A model generated the notes under the pieces. It was not told the DNA's origin and did no database searches. It saw only the letters and a program-made list of their open reading frames with translations. The translations under genes and the position numbers were made by a program. From Massilia sp. (GTDB lineage: Bacteria; Pseudomonadota; Gammaproteobacteria; Burkholderiales; Burkholderiaceae_D): a DNA stretch of 16,740 nt. The first letter of the stretch is position 1. Every line of letters starts with the position of its first letter. The stretch is taken from the NCBI GenBank assembly GCA_003484545.1, contig DNCF01000050.1, positions 1-16,740 on the forward strand. Reading direction: 5' to 3'. Of this stretch, positions 13,737 through 16,740 are shown piece after piece.

Positions 13737-14678
13737 TCAGAACTCCATGACGACGTGGCTGTATTTCGGGTCGTTGAAGGTCTCCTCGATCGCCTCGGCG
13801 AACGGGGTGCTGCGCACCCCGAAAATGCCAGGCCAGTCGATGACTTCGAACTCGTCGCGCGCGACCAGCGCACTGAGCTGCTGTGTAGTGAACGGCGGAT
13901 TGCGGTCGAACCGGCTCCAGAGCCAGATCAGCGCATAGAACAGGCTGTAGGGAATCCGGACGATCGGCGTGCGCGCACGGGTGGTGCGCTTGATCTGGCG
14001 AATGATGTCGATGTAGTCGACCTCTTCATGCCCCGAGATGTTATAGATCCGGTTCTCGACAGGTTTCTCGATGCAACTGATGATGATGTTGCTGAAGTCG
14101 CCGACGTACAGCGGCTGGCGCATGTAGCGGCCATGCCCCGGGATCGGGAATACCGGCACCTTGCGCATGAAGCGCGACAGCCAGCCAAGATGCTTGCGGT
14201 CGAACCAACCGAACATCAGCGTCGGGCGCAATATCGGACAGGGAACGCCGCTGGCCAGCACCATCTCTTCCTGTGCTTTTTTCGAGCGGGTGTAGAAATC
14301 GTCGGCCACGGATTCGACCACCGACGAGCTGACATGGATCAGGCGCACGCCCGGGCGGCGCTCGATCTCGTCGAGGATCAGGCGCGTCGTTTCGACGTTG
14401 TTGCGGACAAACTCCTGGTAGTCGATGCCGCCGATCTGCGCCTGCAACATCACGACCACGGCGGCGCCATCGACATGGCGGCGCCAGTCGCCCGGCTCGG
14501 CCAGATCGGCATACTCGGCAGTAATCCCTGGCTGGATTTTACGCAACATCTCAAGGTTGGCACGGTGCTTGTCGAGCACGACGATGTTGTTGTAGCCGCG
14601 CGCCAGAAGGCGTGCAACCAGATTCTGTCCTACGAGACCCGCGCCACCAGGCAACAGGATCTTTGCGCTCAAATCCAT
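13737..14678 (-). CDS. NAD-dependent epimerase/dehydratase (extended SDR)
   Basis: The product has 313 residues, normal for extended SDR sugar enzymes. GGAGLVG at 11-17 is the NAD-binding loop, D36 at the end of the second strand favours NAD over NADP, the catalytic serine is among S117-S119 in HVSSS, and the Tyr-Lys pair is Y129 and K133 in YTRSK. The second half (LRPTLMFGWFDRKHLGW, RYMRQPLYVGDF) is the substrate-binding part usual in enzymes acting on nucleotide sugars. ATG 14678 was chosen as it lies 4 bases after the stop of the membrane-protein gene and gives a start typical of the family; the frame is open 65 codons further but only as a shadow. With the flavoprotein directly downstream, it may carry out the reduction half of a two-step sugar epimerisation. 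The substrate is unknown. Confidence 0.9.
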   Translation of the reverse strand: MDLSAKILLPGGAGLVGQNLVARLLARGYNNIVVLDKHRANLEMLRKIQPGITAEYADLAEPGDWRRHVDGAAVVVMLQAQIGGIDYQEFVRNNVETTRLILDEIERRPGVRLIHVSSSVVESVADDFYTRSKKAQEEMVLASGVPCPILRPTLMFGWFDRKHLGWLSRFMRKVPVFPIPGHGRYMRQPLYVGDFSNIIISCIEKPVENRIYNISGHEEVDYIDIIRQIKRTTRARTPIVRIPYSLFYALIWLWSRFDRNPPFTTQQLSALVARDEFEVIDWPGIFGVRSTPFAEAIEETFNDPKYSHVVMEF

Positions 14679-14682
14679 TAAC

Positions 14683-16701
14683 TCAGTTTCCTTCCAAAGT
14701 AATGCCAAACAGCCGGACGCCCAGCACGCGCCCATCGGGAGATACGCCCGCCTCCTTCGGCGAAATGGGTCGCGCGACGTGCAAAGTGACCACGATGTCA
14801 TTGCCGGCATCGGCCGGGACCGGAACCGCAACCTGCTTGCGATTGTCCTGCTGGGTGAAGACGGCGCTCGCAACGGGCTTTCCGCCCACCTCGATCGTCA
14901 CTTCCTGGCGAGAATCCTGACGCGGCAGGAAGGCTTCGAGGTCGAGCTGCAGGCGCGCGCCAGCGGCATGGCCGAAATGCAGGCCGAGGTCCGAGCGCCC
15001 TCCCATCGACCAGACGAAGCCGCCCGGTTCGATCGTCGACCAGCCCGATTGCAGGATGAACGCGCTGTACCAGGCGGCGCGCTCGCCGACCGTCACCGGG
15101 CTGTGCAGGGCGAGGTCGGGTTTGGTCACGCGGTAGAAGCCCAGGCCCAGCCCTTCGACGGCCGGCTTGCCGAGCGCGGGGTCGGACGCGCCGCCGAGGG
15201 GGCGCACGAACAGGCGCGGGGACGCGGCCAGTTCTTCGGGCGTGCAGATCGCCGCCCGGGTGAACGAAATATGCCAGTTCTGGTTCACGCAGAACAGGTC
15301 CGTGTTACGCCGTTTCGCATATGCTTCCACGCCGAGGACGTGGGTCCAGACCGTTCCCCAGTCGACCGTGTTGTCGAGGTCGAGCACGAGGCGATGCGGC
15401 GATGGCAGGTCCGCGAGTGCTTCGTACAGCCCGGCCACACCCGGCTGGTTGAATTGGCCGAGATACTCGGGACTGCGATCGATCTTCTGGAACGCCAGCA
15501 CCAGCATGGCGCCGGAAAGTAGGACCGCGGCCATGTCGCGCGCACGCGACTGCCGTAACGCCGCGTGAACGCCCAGCAATGCCAGCGCGACGGCAAAGGC
15601 CGGTACGGCGTAATAGAACAGTCCGATGTACTTGAACTCGAGCAGATCGATGCCGACTTTCGCGTAGTACAGCAGTGCAAGCGTGCCGCCGAGCATGGCC
15701 GCGAGCAGGCTAAGGCTGGGCAGGCGCAAAGGATGGCCACGGCGGCACGCCACCACCATCGCCAGAACCAGCCCTGCCCCGCACAGCAAGCCGAACCCGC
15801 CTTCCCAGTAGCCGGCCACGTAACGCATGGCCTGGAACACGGTATTGCCCTTGTTGCCGCTGCTAAAAGCCAGGTACTGACGAACCGGCGACGGGCTGTC
15901 CAGCACGCATGCGATCGCGAAGGGCACCAAAAACAGCAGGACAATACCGACCAGACGCAGTACTGCCGCCCTTTGTGTCAGCAGAAAACGCTTGCTGAGC
16001 AGGACAGATGCGGCACCGAAACGGGCCACGATCATGTTGGCCAGCAGCACGCACACCAATACGATGCCGCAAATGGCGACGAAGGACACATGGCCGTTGA
16101 TCAGGAAGCCGGTGCTCACGCCCAGCGCCGTTATGCTGTCCAGTCTGGCATAGACGAGTCGCGATGCCGCCAGCAGCATTGTCGTAAACGGCAAGACATA
16201 CAGATGAGGGAACCAGATTCCGGCGAAGATGTTGTAGTCGGCCAGCGCCAGCGCCAGGATGAGTGCGCCAGTGAACAGCAACGCCCCGGCGACCGAGCTG
16301 CTGCTGCGCCGTACGATGGCAAAAATCGCGACCAGCCAGGCGGCGTTGTAGATCGGCACCGCCAGCAGCTGGCCCGAGAACGGTGAGGGAACGACATGGA
16401 GCAAGTCATGGAAGACCAGCTCGCCCGCTGCCAGCACGTACAGGAGAGCCGGACCGGGATGGTTGAAGCCGACACGCGAATAATTACCGTGCACCAAAGC
16501 AAGCGATTTCGCATCCTGGATCAGCAGGCTATTGGCGGCGAAATCGCCAAGCTCGAGGTTGGCGGTAGCGATTGCCGGCCAGTTGCTCGCGCTGAAAAGA
16601 ACCGCAAGCAGGATGAACAGGGCGACATACAAGCCCGTCGACCAGCGGGTACGGCTGCCGGGCGGCACCAGGGTACCGATGGCGGAAGGATGAACGCTCA
16701 T
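14683..16701 (-). CDS. GT-C-type membrane glycosyltransferase with C-terminal beta-sandwich domain
   Basis: The product has 672 residues. After a short cytoplasmic N-terminus and a first membrane segment (23-38), the first periplasmic loop contains LELGDFAANSL with D53 and GFNHPGPALLY at 78-88, both characteristic of a class of GT-C membrane transferases that use polyprenyl-phosphate sugars. About ten more hydrophobic segments run to about residue 410. A periplasmic part follows, and the last 110 residues include GWSTIEPGGFVWSMGG, TIEVGGKPV and DGRVLGVRLFGITL, the same type of beta-sandwich pattern as the C-terminus of the 8452-10128 gene. ATG 16701 was preferred to a TTG at 16707 because the upstream frame ends at 16704. 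It would transfer the sugar made by the downstream enzymes to a glycan; this is inferred from context. Confidence 0.85.
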   Translation of the reverse strand: MSVHPSAIGTLVPPGSRTRWSTGLYVALFILLAVLFSASNWPAIATANLELGDFAANSLLIQDAKSLALVHGNYSRVGFNHPGPALLYVLAAGELVFHDLLHVVPSPFSGQLLAVPIYNAAWLVAIFAIVRRSSSSVAGALLFTGALILALALADYNIFAGIWFPHLYVLPFTTMLLAASRLVYARLDSITALGVSTGFLINGHVSFVAICGIVLVCVLLANMIVARFGAASVLLSKRFLLTQRAAVLRLVGIVLLFLVPFAIACVLDSPSPVRQYLAFSSGNKGNTVFQAMRYVAGYWEGGFGLLCGAGLVLAMVVACRRGHPLRLPSLSLLAAMLGGTLALLYYAKVGIDLLEFKYIGLFYYAVPAFAVALALLGVHAALRQSRARDMAAVLLSGAMLVLAFQKIDRSPEYLGQFNQPGVAGLYEALADLPSPHRLVLDLDNTVDWGTVWTHVLGVEAYAKRRNTDLFCVNQNWHISFTRAAICTPEELAASPRLFVRPLGGASDPALGKPAVEGLGLGFYRVTKPDLALHSPVTVGERAAWYSAFILQSGWSTIEPGGFVWSMGGRSDLGLHFGHAAGARLQLDLEAFLPRQDSRQEVTIEVGGKPVASAVFTQQDNRKQVAVPVPADAGNDIVVTLHVARPISPKEAGVSPDGRVLGVRLFGITLEGN

Positions 16702-16703
16702 GC

Positions 16704-16740
16704 TCAAATATTCATTTTGTTAAAGATGACCGACGGCAGG
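16704..16740 (-). CDS. 3' tail of an upstream minus-strand gene (partial)
   Basis: Reading in from the right edge on the minus strand, one frame is open and ends LPSVIFNKMNI then TGA at 16704-16706, 2 bases before the next ATG. That spacing equals the other junctions of this operon, so it is probably the end of another gene of the same operon. Only 11 residues are visible, so the product cannot be identified. Confidence 0.4.
   Translation of the reverse strand, partial: LPSVIFNKMNI

Noticed and set aside
12735..14681. 648-codon plus-strand open frame
   Set aside because: It lies opposite the flavoprotein and SDR genes, which have complete motifs and coupled starts. Its translation is rich in D, H, R and V without domain motifs, as expected for the antisense of GC-rich genes.
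1..16740. CRISPR array, tRNA or rRNA genes
   Set aside because: No regularly spaced repeats and no tRNA-like or rRNA-like stretches were seen by eye.

Overview
The window is a GC-rich, tightly packed surface-polysaccharide (LPS O-antigen or capsule type) biosynthesis region. Gene style, high GC, many 1-4 base stop/start overlaps and a TACAAT-type -10 box suggest a Betaproteobacterium, perhaps a Massilia-like member of the Burkholderiales. That placement is inference from style, not from a marker gene.

Left block, plus strand (2-8446). The 3' part of a GT4 glycosyltransferase enters from the left edge. After a 104-base gap with a possible promoter comes one probable operon: ABC-transporter permease (wzm) and ATPase (wzt), an FkbM methyltransferase with a long coiled-coil N-terminus, a PglD/NeuD/PerB-type sugar N-acyltransferase, a GDP-perosamine synthase-like PLP aminotransferase (per), a GT4 glycosyltransferase, and two shrinking GT-like proteins: one that has lost the catalytic acidic pair, and one that is only an N-terminal domain. 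A hairpin terminator lies just after the last stop. Together these would make GDP-N-acyl-perosamine, polymerise it in the cytoplasm, possibly methylate the chain, and export it by the ABC pathway. GDP-mannose 4,6-dehydratase, which would supply the precursor, is not in the window.

Middle (8452-11978). A minus-strand 558-residue glycosyltransferase with a C-terminal beta-sandwich domain converges on the left operon. It diverges, across a 368-base AT-rich gap, from a plus-strand polytopic membrane protein of GT-C type. The gap holds small repeats, a 16-base palindrome, and a possible 58-codon gene with a good ribosome binding site.

Right block, minus strand (12049-16740). In transcription order: the tail of an unidentified gene at the right edge, a 672-residue GT-C membrane protein with a C-terminal beta-sandwich domain, an SDR epimerase/dehydratase, an amine-oxidase-fold flavoprotein, and a GtrA-family membrane protein. 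The junctions are 2, 4, 0 and -4 bases, so this looks like one operon. The set GtrA + flavin oxidoreductase + SDR + GT-C recalls the mycobacterial Rv3789-dprE1-dprE2-aftA set that makes and uses a lipid-linked pentofuranose, but with a different flavoprotein family. This is the most interesting hypothesis in the window. A 17-base-pair imperfect stem separates this operon from the convergent membrane-protein gene.
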